A stretch of DNA of 64,000 bases from Sphagnum compactum. Taxonomy: Eukaryota > Bryophyta > Sphagnopsida > Sphagnales. Each line of letters opens with the position of its first letter. The stretch's first letter is position 1. The notes below the pieces were generated by a model, which worked only from the letters and a program-made list of their open reading frames with translations, was not told the origin of the DNA and did not search any database. The stretch covers positions 620,001 to 684,000 of the forward strand of contig OZ234500.1 in the NCBI GenBank assembly GCA_965153455.1. The letters run 5' to 3'. Below are positions 1 to 13,380 of this stretch, piece by piece. A program made the position numbers and the translations under genes.

Positions 1-3000
1 GGAGACAGATTCTGAGTCAGCGGAGCTGTGAAGTGTTCTTGCAGTTTGATATAAGAGCAGCCAAAGATGCAGCTAGAAAAATTAGGGTTTGAGAATGGTA
101 ACAATATGCTGGAAAAGCCATTACCAAGATTGATGGAGGGACGGTGTAAAAAAACTGTGTTTGTGCCAGTTACTTATGTTATTTCACTGACCTGTGGCTG
201 CTGAGGTATTGGCACATGTTCACCCACAGCCAACAAGGTAGACAGACTTCTGGAGCTACTTGATGGGAGCCTTTCAATTTGATGCAGAAGATTTAAATTG
301 AGTTGTGTTTTTGGTTTGGGGATTCCTGCACTTCTTGTAGGCTGGGCAAGTTTTCATTTTGTCACACCAAACACTTGTTAGCATGCTTTTATGTATGTGA
401 CTTTGTTAATTCTAATAGTACTTTTTCAACAGATTTTCATTTTGTGTTTGTGCTTTGAGCTTGGATTCCTGCACTCGTAGGTGAGTTCAATTTTGCAACA
501 TCAAAGTTTTTATACATGTGAAAGTTTTTAGTTCCGATATTTTTGGGTGTCAATTTAGTAGTGCATGACATATGATTTTCTGTTCAAACTGTTAGATTTT
601 CTGTTTTCAACCATAATTAACCTCCAAGGAATCGGAACTAGCTACATAATCTCTACATAAATATGGTCTACATATGAGGATGTTGCTCCCTAAAACTAAC
701 GAAAATGGGGTTTGCTTGTAAGTTGTATCCTACATTAGTTGAGACTTGGAAGCAAATTCAATTGTGAGTAACAACCTTGATTCACATAATCATGTGAACA
801 AAGACCCAAAAATAAATCCAAACAATTCAAATAAAATATGTGATGATAGAACTAAGAGTCTCTTAGTTCTGGAATCTCTTTGCCAACTTGATAGTGATGG
901 ATCCATATAGATGGTGTGTTTTCTGGTTGTGCTCAAATATAGACTGAAAAGTTCTAAAACTTGAATGTCATGGACAAAGTTGCTCTGGATGTCAAAGCTC
1001 TTGAAACCTGGGAACTGGCCAACACTAGTTTGTGGTTTGTACTCCAGGTCAACCTAATGGTCAGGTGACATGTAAGAGGCTTCCAGTGTTAGAAGGTAGC
1101 TTACATCAAAGCAACTCAGCTTTAATTAGTGGTATTGCCTAGAGTGGGACGGCTCTAGGAGAAAGACTTGTCTTCAAGCACAACCAACAAGGCAAGTTTC
1201 ATCTGCTTGTGTGTTGCTCCCAATTGTGTGTGTATATATATATATTATGTGCAATATGTGCATGTGTAGCTTTATCACAACTTTTACCACTAATACTTCC
1301 ACTCCTTGGGTGCAAGCTGAAAGTTTAATTTCAACGTTGAACTTCATCACCTAGTACCAAATAAAATGTCTTTGTAGTAAATTGAAATTGAGCCATGAAG
1401 TCGCATCCACTATTATTTGGATAGTTGTCATCCCTTTTTTTTCTTGTTCCCATTCCACTTGCAATGAAATTTACTCACTAAGTTTGTATCACTATTTTGT
1501 TAAATGAACTTTCCATTTTACAAGTTGCACTTAACCAACAACATATTTGATTTCAAGTTCCTACTACACTCAAATTTGTTGAGTTTGCATTACTATTTCA
1601 TTCAATGAACTCTCCATCTAACAAGTTACACACAACCAACAACACAATTAGTTTTAAGTTCCTAATAAACTCAAATTTGTGTGCTTGGAAGTGCAAAACC
1701 TTGTAATGCAAACTCATGCTTGTAAGTGCACACAAATTTGAGCACGAGTTTGCATTACTAGTATTTGTAAGTGCGAAATTTTTTAGATTGCCCAATTTGG
1801 AAGCATTTCTTTCAAGGGGGGATATGGTGGTCCAAATCTCCTCCAAATGCCAGAAGCTACAGTTTGTTGCAACCTTCATACCTGAAATGGTGCACTACAC
1901 AAAAAGTGGAGAAAACCAAACAAAAGTGTTCCAAAACAAAGGCGGTAGACTTCAATTCAAGGACCTTACCAGCTATCTTTAATGCCATTACGAGGTAATC
2001 CAACAGTTGAAATTCAAACATTTTAAATACATTTCATTAGGTTAGACCTACAACTTGGATTGCAACATAAATCAAAACCCCACAAAGCAAATACCTCAGG
2101 CCATAATAAAACCATGAACAAGAACACCTAAGCAGTACATAGGGAAAGCATGCCCCTAAACTGTAGATAATTAACTTCAATATTACTAAACCATTTTAAT
2201 GTTGAGGTAATGTACATATATAAAACTAACACTTAAACCTACAAATTAGGGGGTATAAAGTAAGAGATGTTAGCAGCTGGGTCAGTCGTTTTCCTTCACT
2301 GACCCTTTTGGAGATCACTATATCATGTACATACTTACAAGTCCAAAGCCAGTTTCATACTATTTAAAGGGTTGTATTTCATCGAAAGTATTGTGTATAT
2401 GTCATTATATTGTTGGCATGAAGATGCAATTAGCATAAATTTTAGCCAAGCCTCCATTTTACCTTCTTTTATCCTAAGTCAATTGAAATGTTGTTGAATT
2501 CCAGTTAGGATGATAATTAGCATTGTGTTTAGGTGAAACACATATAAGGTCCAATAATATGGTTGTCAACTTGAGAATTATGAAAACTTTTCATATGAAA
2601 TTTCAAGTCTTATTATTCCACTCCTTTCATCCACTCACCTACATATATGAAAAGATGAAATAACATGTATCTTTTTATAATAAAATTTTCATAATTTGTT
2701 TGAATTTCAGTCAATTTAATTGAAAACAAATTAAATCCAATGAATTTGAATTGAAATGAATTCAATTCAATTCAATTCAAATCAAATTCAATGAGAACAT
2801 TAACCTTGCTAAATTTAAAAGAGAAGAATATTTTGTTTAATTCAATTTTGAAATTTGAATTGAATTGAGTTCAATGGAACTTGAATTTCATCGAATATAT
2901 TTGAATTCCATTTAGGATCAATGTAACATGTATGGCCATGATGCTTGTTGCATGCATAATGCCACACCACAAAGTAAGGGAATGAATCTTCAAATTGAAG

Positions 3001-6000
3001 CTTCAATTAACCATATCCACATTTACACGAGGGATGCATTTACATAATGAATTAAAAGGTATACTAAGTAAATGACAAAAATTACAATAGTTTAGAACAT
3101 AGTTAAAATCAACATTTCCTAAGTTAAAACATAGCTTACATAAGAAGGCTGCCCTCAAGAGGATGAAGGTACTAGTGTACGTGCTAACTCACCTCTAGTT
3201 GGAAACACCTCGTTTCATTCAACACAACTAATGGGCCCTTGTGTTGTTGGCCCAAGTCCATTAAACCTCTTGTAAGGGCACGCATCCCAATACTATTTGA
3301 GTCAAAGTGAATTAATTATAGAGCTTCTATTGAAACTTGTTAATTAATTCTAACTTGGCCTTTGTGCTGGTGCACACTACTAATAACGTTCAACTAATCA
3401 ATTTATGAAAGAAAAAAATTGACTTTGTGAAAATTAAGTTTCATTTGAATGAAAATATTGAATGACATTGCATGCACCTTGAATTGAGTTCAAAATTATT
3501 TGAAAAAACATGGAATGAAAATGGGTGAAAAAGGTATTGAAAATCTGCTCTGAATATGGTATTAAAAAAACTAAATTAGAAAGGAATAGATCCAAAAAGA
3601 CATCTTTCATGTCTCGTTATTTGGGAATGGGCTACACAAATTTCGAGCTAGAATTTGATAAGACAAAATAATATGGAACCATGTAATCATCCTACCTAAA
3701 CTAAATACAATGAATCATTGTCATTATAATTAAATCTCTAGAGACAAAAATCACTCAAAATTCAATAATTTTTGTTCCATTAATCTCAAAATCGCAAAAC
3801 AACAAATGTGCACGCTACCTCACCAAGCACTGTCCAGTGATTTCAAAAGTGAAGGGGAACTCACCGTCTGGAAGGGTTAGGGCATGTTCACATCCAGACA
3901 AACAAAAACCTATTCATTCTCTCATGGCAGAATCATCAGTGGGGCAGATTCCGCCTCAATATCACTATACACAATACTATCACAACACACACTGGACATT
4001 AGCGCAATTGGAGACAATGACAATAATATCAGAAGCTGGGGAAGGGGAGGTGCTTTGGGTTTTGCTCTATGTGTCGTTCATGTGAACTCAGCCTAAATAC
4101 AAAAGGTCGCATGCACCTGGCCTAGAATATGCAATAATTTATTCGGCTTCTGCTCTATGTATGATTCATCTGAAAACCATAAGGAGTGGGGACTCAGGAG
4201 TATACAATATATACCCAGCTAAGAATATTTGATAAGATTTCGCATACTTTTGGGTATTTTGCTTGCATCTCCAATTCAACTTCATACAGAATCTATTACC
4301 TTTTGCAAATTCACGTGTACTCATGCATGTGTTATAACATAACTTGATAGTTTTGATGTTATATGGTATAACTTGACAATTTGATGTTATAGTTATCATA
4401 CATATTAGAACATCTAGATGCTACATAATACATATTATATCATGTAAAATACTAGATCATACCATATAATCACACAAAAAATTTATGAGGCAATACATAT
4501 TACTATCCATTGTCCATCTTCCCATGCATGCAAACATGTTTTGATCATTTAGAGTATAAGAGTGCATGTGCTGAGAGAAAACCAAGGAGTGGCATAATTT
4601 AAGACTTTGAAATAAAAATTCCAAAGGTTGTTGATGGGAGAGACGCAATCAACCATTTTGACTTCGTACCTATGACCTAAGTACTTACATTAGTGAATAC
4701 ATATGTAGTTAGTAAATACGATTGAATTTCTTTTTTGAAAACTGGTTTGAACTAGTCAATAGGTTCAAATAAATTATCAACTTTAATGAAAAGTTACTTA
4801 GACATTATATATAGATGTAACCTAGTTGCTTATGATTGATTAGGTATGATCAATCCCAACTTCACTCAGTAGTTTTTTTAACCAAATATGAAAATTTTTA
4901 ATTATGAAAAATGATCCTTCTATATTTCTAGACTATTTTATTTAATCTAGCAAATTGGAAGTTTTCTTTTCAAAATTTGGCAAAAAATTGCTAGTAAGAA
5001 ACCATTGATCTCATTAATTGGTTGCTTTGACATGTCATAAACAATGGGTCATAAGTGACAACTTAAATCTATGACTAGTGAATGACCACATAATGGGTTA
5101 GAAGAGACAAGCATTCCCCCTGATAAGTTCTCTAAATTTTGAGTTGTTTATCTAGGGTAGATAAACCAGTGACCAAACACTTAAAAACTCAAAGGAAGTT
5201 GAATCTTCACACATTTTTCCTCTGCTTTTGAACCTGAAAGAACATTTGTAGCCCTCCTTGCCCTAGTGCTTCCAATGCCCTAGAAATTTGTTCAAATCTG
5301 TAAAGGCATCAAGAAGATATGTGTTGTTTGGTGTAAGGGTGTTTAATGTTCAATGATCGATAAATTAAAGAGATTTGGATTTTAATATTAAATTTTTTGA
5401 TTATTACATCTTTGCTTCTAAATCCAAAAACAAAGTGGTCAAGGAACCTTCTTCCTTGCGTCAAAGTCTTCTCCACCTTAGAAGTAGAGACTTGAGCAGG
5501 TAGGAGGAGCCTGGGCTGGCTGCTTGCTTGCTTGTAAGAATTAGCTTTGGGGATCCAAAAAAAAAAATCTAGAGTCCTCCCCCTCTGAAGCTCTCCAAGT
5601 GTAAGTAGCAAAATTGACCAGTTTTTAACATCATCATCCAATTTTGTTGCTTCTTCTTTCTAGGAGTTAGTTGTGTGTGTCAATTTTACTCTTTACCCTT
5701 ATGAAAAGGAAACTCCCAAGACAACAAGAAAATTGATAGTTGAGAGGAGACAAAGGAGGAGTCAAGGAACAGTGGCTTAGCAGATAGGAAGAATGTAAGG
5801 ATTGGAGCCACATGTAGTAGCAAATGGAAAAGAAGAAATTGGCAAAGAAAATTTCAATTAAGGTTAGTTTTACTTTTTTTAGCCTTCACCCAATGTTTTG
5901 GTTTTGGTAGGGCTTTTGTTTCATTTTGAACTTGTGTTTTAGTGGAACCCTTGGGATTTCAATGAGATTCACCGTTGGACCGGAACCTATTGGCATCAAC

Positions 6001-7839
6001 TTGTTAAAAAGAGCTTTGGACTTTTTATAGGTTTTTTTCTCAAGGGTCTAAGTTCTTATGGAAGATGAGAAAGTAAAGTGGCTTCTTAAGTGTGTGGGCC
6101 TAGAATTTGAAGATAATCTTCCCAATTGAAGATTTTGTCCCAAAAAAAAAAAATTGTTGATGTTGTACAGTTATTGGAATGGATTGGGATCTTTGTGAAA
6201 AGGGTATCTAATCCACCACAAAAAAAATTTAGGAAGCTTTTACGCGGCATTACTTATCTCAGGTCCTCTAGGACTGGGAACGAAAAATGAAGCCTATAAT
6301 GTTTTAACATTATGATGTTTAGGTCGTGTTGAATCCAACATAGTACTAATTGTGCCACTCAAGCCTTTAGTGAAATTAAGGTTTGGCTTTCACATAATGC
6401 CCTAGCCCCTTACCTTCAGGCAATTTCCTATATTTATCCTTTCGATCCATTTAGTCTTATGTGGTAGGCTTTGTAGATTTAAGATTGCCTTATAATATTA
6501 GGTAGTTTTTTAACAGGTGGGGTTTGTGCTTCTATTAGCCCTCCTTCCTCATGGGCACTAAATGTCCCATGTCCGAGTGCAGTCACAATGAAACGACCCA
6601 GAAAGATGTCAAACAAGCTTTAAAAATAATCGAGATTGGAGAAATATTTATGTTTTACCATTTAAAACCATGGCAATCATTTCAAGTTGGTCATTTCTCA
6701 TTCATATGAATGTCAAAGAATTCAAACCAAAATCCATTTGATAAAATTTTAAATTTAAATTTCGATTTAAGACCTTTAAAAGTGAACACCTATTTACATT
6801 AGATTGAATCAATTTTGCAAAGGACTATCAAAAGAACTCATATAATAAAAGAAAATTGATGGGAAAAAAAAGAAGATAAAAACCTTTTGGCCACATTAAA
6901 AAATCATTCATACCTTAAAACATGTGAAATTCTAAAACTTTATAAATTCAAAGAACTTGCCAAAATTGATTTAAAATTTTAAAACTTCAAAAGTCCTTTA
7001 CCACATATAAATGGGGTATAATGTACATGATGTTAAATAAGAATTGTAGAATACAAGAAAACATAAAAATTTAAAAAATCAATGTTTGGTTATGGTTTGA
7101 AATTGTTATCATTTACAAAAATGAAACATAAAATTTACAAGGAATCGACACATTTTCAAAAATTCATATTAATTAAAAAACACAAACAAAAAAAATGTTA
7201 TTTACCTAAACAATTATATGCATTTTTCATAACAATTTGCAAAATTAATTATTCAAAAATTCATTCATGTGAAAAAACATTTTGGGCAAAAGGACATGTA
7301 GTTCTTTTCTAAAGAACTGTCGTTGGTTTGTTTTATCTCATTTGTGCTTGTCCCCCTAGTTCATCATGTCTCATTGAACCTCGTCCTTCCCATCACCCAT
7401 TTGCTTTATCATGTGCCATTTCAAACTTAGTTTCCACGCCATCTCCCATGCAAACCACGCATATCTCACCCTTCCCATTTTAACAAACCACCCACCACCC
7501 ACTAATTCCCCTTACTAGCCTCATCTTTTTGTGTAAATGTAAGGCCCCAACCCTACATTTTCCCAAACCCCCTTGATCATGCACATGTAGGACCTTTTCC
7601 CCCTTCCATTCTACCAACCCCTCTAGTTGGACATGATTAAACCCCCCAACCTACCCTCATTTCATCAACACGTTTACAACTTCCACTTAAAGTATATTGC
7701 CCCACTTGTTGGCGCCAATTTACTAGTCGAAATTTAGCTCATCATCAATGTTATTGTCAAGCATTTAATTCATCTAATCTAAACCCCCATGACCATCCCA
7801 ACTTAATACCTTCCTTTGTTCCCACCCCACCTACATTAA
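1..7839. other. AT-rich intergenic DNA, no gene recognised
   Basis: No open frame here is long or shows a family motif that I recognise; the small open frames (for example 1716-1982 or 5309-5641) look like chance. The first 30 bases can be read as an acidic C-terminal tail ending in a stop (ETDSESAEL), which could be the end of a gene lying to the left, but nothing else supports that. The stretch holds short AT repeats, including a TA run near 1231-1246 and an ATTCA-type tract around 2740-2905. Confidence 0.6.
2698..2905. repeat. Degenerate ATTCA/TGAAT pentanucleotide tract
   Basis: The sequence around 2741-2791 is built from repeated TTCAA/TTGAA units, with a second, more degraded stretch near 2845-2905. 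Because both orientations of the unit occur, the tract can fold on itself. It looks like simple-sequence expansion with no coding role. Confidence 0.6.
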
Positions 7840-10790
7840 CCTGGACTTGGGTTTTGTCTTTGGATTTCCTTGGGTCCTTTCATTTAGAATTTCATCGTCT
7901 TCGATTATATAATTGCATCCTTGCCGTTTTACAATGTGACGTACAAGTGGTGTTTCGTTTTCCATTGGGTAAGCTAGCGTAAGACCCTTATGATGTGGTA
8001 GCTTGGCACTTGTTCTTCTTATTACCTCAATGGTGTTTTGTTTTGCCCCCTTGTAGTGGGGCAGCGAAGCATAGGAAACATGGATTCAACTAAAGCGTTT
8101 TCTAGCAAACGATTGGGAAAACTTGTAGGAATTTTTTTGCAAACCCAAGGTTTGGCAGCAAATTTGAATTTAGTGCCTCTTCCCCAACTTGATCCCCCAA
8201 CCCATAAACGTTTTCTTCACAGTTTAGTTTTTGGACATGCAGGGGAATACTTTAGAGCAACTCGTGACTTGGCACCATTTTCCCCTACACCCACGTCTTC
8301 TGACACCACCTCAACTTTCACCACACTACACCTTGACTTAGATGTTTCTTTCCGTTTTTCCTAAAACATTAGGAATTAGACCAACACTTCGAACTTTCTT
8401 TTAATTCCTTTAAACTAGCATTCTAACACATGCCCCATCTATTAGCAAATGGTCTTTTTGGGATGGTTTTTGAACACCTTCGAAATTGTTTTCACCCAAA
8501 AGATTTAACTAGTGGATTCCCTCAATTATTTTAACTTTGTTTTCATATTGTTGAGGTCACAATCCACCTTGAATTGCACATGTCCTTGGTGCGGCCTACT
8601 TCTTAACCATGACCAAGCCTTGAAGCGAAGTTCGTCCCATTGCAGTGGGGGGAATCATTGTATCAACTAACAAATCACGCTTTATGTTTTCAATTCTGCA
8701 ATACCTTTGTAACACATTTCTCCCCACACCAATTCAGAGTTGCAACTAAAGGCGGTTGTGCAGTAGTAGTCCATGGCATCAGGTGCACCTTAGACCTTTA
8801 CCTTAATTGGGTTGTTCTTTAACTAGACGTGGTAAACACCTTCAATTCGGTATTAAGAGGGGTCATATTTCAAAAACTTTGTGGAGCAGGTGGAAACATC
8901 ATGCAACTCATCCCTTTTGATCGTGCATTTGATGCATTTGAATCTCCCTTATTTTATAACCATCGTAATTGTGGAGGAAATGTCACAATCATCCCTTTCT
9001 GCCATGGGAACCCACCAAGGTGATCCTTTAAAAGGGGCACTATTCACATTAGCCCACCTTAAGGCTTTACGTTTTACAGCCAATTATTTCCCTTCTTGTC
9101 TATTTCCATCTATTGCAAATGACACTCACATCATAGGTTCCTCTTCTATTGTATCATCTACATATGAACATTTCCAGACTAAATTCCGTGTGATACGTTT
9201 TGTTATCTAACCTCATAAATGTGTAGCATGGTGACCTTCTAGCCTACCGTTTTACTTCAACACCCCATCCCAGTTTACACCCCATTAAAAAGAATTAAAA
9301 TTTGTGGAATTCCATTGGGCATTTTGTCATTCACATCATCCCTCATCAAAGATGCCTTGTTAGAGGATGTTTGACATGTGGATCTTTTCCCTAAAATGGG
9401 TGATGTTCAAGTAGCCTTTGGAATTTTAACTCAATGGCTTTCATATTTCTTTTGATGTACACCTCCCTCTTTCACCTTCATAGAATCCATTTCTTTTGAC
9501 TCCTCCCTCCTTCAAATGTTTGGGCTTTTTTTGGGTTTGAAATCCTTTGACAACTTAAAAGGACCTCTAACAGGTAAACAAACCTTTCTCCTAATAATTT
9601 TCGGTGGCATCAGGCTCATACCAACAGCCACCATCGCCCCAATAGCCTATTTAAGGAATTGGGCCCTTGTAACCTTAATCATAAATGCTAGGTTTATGGT
9701 TGATCAATGTCCTTTTCTTCTTGAAACCTTAGTAGAATCGACAATAACACCTTCTTTTTCCAGCAACATTTCAAAGTGACATGTGATCTCTTATCGCCCC
9801 CAGTTCATGCATGTCTTCTTTTGTTTAAACAACTCATCGAACAACAAATGATTCAATTTCAAGATTCCATCTCAAAACACCTACACCATCATACCTTTAT
9901 TAACATGTTATTTAATGAGATATTTTAAGCTCATTGTGCTCGAATTCTATCATGTTCTAGCCCATGGGTAGGTGTCTGGCTTATAGTTCAACCAATCTTC
10001 CCAAACTTTCAATTAACTTCCCTAGTCTTTCCACAACACTTCGAATATGACTTGGACTGCCCCATCCTTCAATTGCAAGTATTCTTTGATGCATGTGCAC
10101 ACATCCCATCAACCTTATGGGTATCCACTTCTTACATTGTGCTCATAACAACGAGTGCATAGGAACCCATGCTATAATTCGTGACACCTTTGTTGCCATT
10201 GCACAAGATGCTAACTTCCACATGGGGCAAAAATAATTACATGTGCTTCCTTCGAGCACATTCAATTCTTCTCGTTGATGAATCAACATTATGCTCACCA
10301 AAGATGGCATTTGCATCTTAGTTGACATTATCATTGCTGACCTAGCACGAGCAAATTTAGTTCCTCAATCTTGCACCATCCAAGGATTTGTTACTTCCAA
10401 TGTGGTTCAAACCAAAGAACAGAACTATCACAACCAACATTTTGCCAATCAATTCTTCCCCTTAACAATGGAGGTATTTGGATGTCTACATAAGCAGGCA
10501 GATGTGTTTTTACACAATTTGGAGTTTGAAAGGACCAGAGGGCCTTCTTCTTTCTATCTTAGTTATTTTTCTTTAACAAAAAAATTCAATCACATTGCAA
10601 AGGCTACAAGCATCCTTCATCTTAAGTTAGGCAGTAGCCATAAGCCTAACTACTTCCCGACTTCCACCCCTTTGGGACAAATCTCCCATCTCCATGACCA
10701 ACTTATTACACTTGGCCAATTTTTGATATGGAAAAATATGACTGGCCTACTACAAGCAATTGATTTTTGACATGGATAGGTTTTGACATC
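7840..10790 (+). pseudogene. Decayed non-LTR (LINE-like) retrotransposon: reverse transcriptase and C-terminal nuclease-like region
   Basis: Pieces of one long protein can be read in changing plus-strand frames. From 8640 a stretch contains HALCFQFCNTFVTHFSPHQF and VVVHGIRCTLDL, ending in a stop. It is followed by a piece with DVVNTFNS-type residues (8829-9023). A shifted piece then carries GTHQGDPLKGALF, the reverse transcriptase region before the catalytic box, and IANDTHIIG (8881-9210), the box itself, where the family carries a double aspartate. At about 10085-10770 the reading gives LHCAHNNECIGTH followed by IIRDTF and then LVDIIIADL. This Cys/His cluster, Arg-Asp and Val-Asp pattern is seen at the C-terminus of elements with a restriction-like endonuclease. 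Several stops and at least two frameshifts interrupt it, so it is dead. No poly-A tail or target duplication was identified; the 3' end is placed near an AATAAA at 10880. Family membership is inferred from residue order only. Confidence 0.7.
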
Positions 10791-13134
10791 TAGTTTGAGC
10801 TAACTTGACGTCATGTAAGTTCTTCCTTTTCCTTTTTCTTATCCTTTTGTACATTTTCCTAATTTACAATATGTGTATCAATAAAGTTTTACAGGGTTGC
10901 ACCAAAAATGTTTTGTAAAGCCCCATTTGGCACACCCGTCAAATTTTAAATCACTCAAAATGGACAAAAAATGATAAAATTATGGGATTGGAATTAGAGA
11001 GGGGTATAAAGCTATTTTTTCAAAAAAATTGAAGCAAATTATCACTCATCCTCTTTTTGTGTTTTGTGTTTTGTTTCTTAACTTCTGACACTTAAAAAAC
11101 AGTTGTAGCCCTTCAGTGACACATTTGCACCTCCAATGACACACAAATCACTCAATTTGGTTAATGAATGAGGAACAATATTAGAAATTGTGCGGTGATA
11201 AGTATGTGTTTGGTGATGGGCGATTCTACCTTAATTTTTTTACCTTAGTTATATATGTTGTGATTCTTATGTTTTTTTTTCTTCAAGAAGGATGCTTGTA
11301 GTTATCATTCTATGTAGTGCACCTCCCTAAAAATATTTTGTGTTTTCAATTCTGCATGAGGGGGCTTCCTTGTACCTTATCCATTGGTCTACTTTACAAC
11401 ACATGTCTAAAATGGATTGTAAGTGGTTGCAAGGTTTTACATTGGACTTCCTTTAAGATAATTTGGGGTACTTCTTCATGTTACAAAAATGAAATACCCC
11501 AAATTTTTCATTCCTCAAGAGTATTAGATAGTTCAATCAAATACCATATAGTGAATTACACCAATTATACACATGGGTAGAAACATTGCACCTTCAGATG
11601 CATCAATCTGAATTGAGTGACCTTGCTTTGGTGACTGATAACATGTTGTGAAATTGGATGGAAGCTTGGGCAAAAGGACCTACCTATTGATGTTATTCCC
11701 CTATTATAACACATCAAATCCCCATTACTGCACACTATTGTTTTCCATAGTTAACACACAAAACCCAATTGGCACATAGTGACATTTCTTACCCTTGCAC
11801 AAGAGCATTGGGTTCTTTTGGGTATATTGTGTCCAATGGTAGAGTCTTGGTCTGCATGCCAGAGTGTGGCAATAGGGTTTTTTACTATGCAATGAGGTGT
11901 GCAATAAAACATGTAACCAATGGAAATTGTGAATTCAAATTACATCAATTTGTTGTAGGTCACAAATTTGCACATTCTGAAAATTGGGTTAGAAGCCAAC
12001 AGAGGATAGGTGTTACATACCAAATTTCAACAAGAAATATATTTGTACCAAGAAACAACATTTTTGAAAATGTGCAATAATAGGGTCAGCTACCGTAGAG
12101 GTATTATTTTGAAAGTTGACATAATTAGGTAATATATGTGTGAAAGTAGTTGTACATTATTAGAGATATCCACAAACTCACCTTGTTTTCACCTTGTCTT
12201 TCGGCCTCCTTTCATCCCTAACCATTTTTTTATTGGTATTCATAAAGTAAGGAAAATTTATTAAATCTCAGTATGAAATGCTGAAATTCGGTACAAAATG
12301 CTAAATCTCAACATTTAATGCACAAGGTTCGAGAGGAATTATAGTAGATGTCCAGGTAAGAGCAATGAAAATCTATGTAGCAGTAGTGAAGCCACTAAAA
12401 AAAAAGATAGGGTGAAACTTAAGAACCATCAAAATTGACGATTTTTTGAGTTTCATGTTGATGTACTTTTTTGCAAGTTTTTTTTTAATCTAACCTTGTG
12501 TATGACCAAACTTAGGGTACCGGTGTTGTCTTTTCCTGACTTTAAAGATATCTCTAATATTATGTGGTCAGAAAGTGAAATGATGGAAGTGGTCTAGGTG
12601 TAACAAAAAATAGGGGCTAAATAAACTCCCAAAAAACACATTTACATACATCAAAATTCTAGCATCAATTGTATAAACAAGATTCATGAAATCCATAATT
12701 TATCCAGTTTTTCCACTGTTACATGTTCATGAAAACTAGTTATCCCATGTTGTTACATACATTGAAAATATGTTTATAAGGGTTAGATCACTCCAATTTC
12801 ACTTTCTTAAGCTTCAATTGATCAAATTGACATATATGGAGGTTCCTTCAACATTAATATAATCAATCAATAAACAACTATGACAATTTTAAACCAATGT
12901 CACTCAAGCCATTCCCATACCCATAATTGCCAATAATTTCTTTGTAGATAACACATTAAAACTTCTGAAAATAGATAAAGCCCAACTTGGAATGTTGATG
13001 TCCGTGTAACTTGATGTAATTAAACTATTACCTATGTAATTATTTAATGGTTAAGTTTGATGATTTACTTGTCAGTTGGATTTCATAGTCTAATTACGAT
13101 TTGGTCATAGTTTCAATTAATGTGCTTAACTTAC
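10791..13134. other. Intergenic, no gene recognised
   Basis: AT-rich sequence following the retrotransposon remnant. Short open frames at 11317-11580 and 11769-12080 have no motif I recognise and no splice context that makes them convincing. They could be further transposon debris. Confidence 0.5.
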
Positions 13135-13380
13135 ACATGATAATTCATGTGAAAAGTCATGTGAAAAGTCTTTGGCACATTAATGTGCATTGATTCAAAC
13201 ATGATAATTTAAGTGCAAAGTCATGTGAAAAGTTTTTGACGCATTAGTGTGCATTGATTCAGACATGATAATTCATGTGCAAAGTCATGTGAAAAGTTTT
13301 TGGCGCATTAATGTGCATTGATTCAAACATGATAATTCATGTGCAAAGTCTTTGTCACTTTATTGTGCATGTGGAATCAC
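13135..13380. repeat. 64-bp minisatellite, about 3.8 copies
   Basis: Copies begin with ACATGATAAT at 13135, 13199, 13263 and 13327, exactly 64 bases apart. The last copy has an internal deletion. Each unit contains further internal echoes of CATGTGAAAAGT/CATGTGCAAAGT. Copies differ by a few point changes, so the array is moderately old. Confidence 0.9.
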
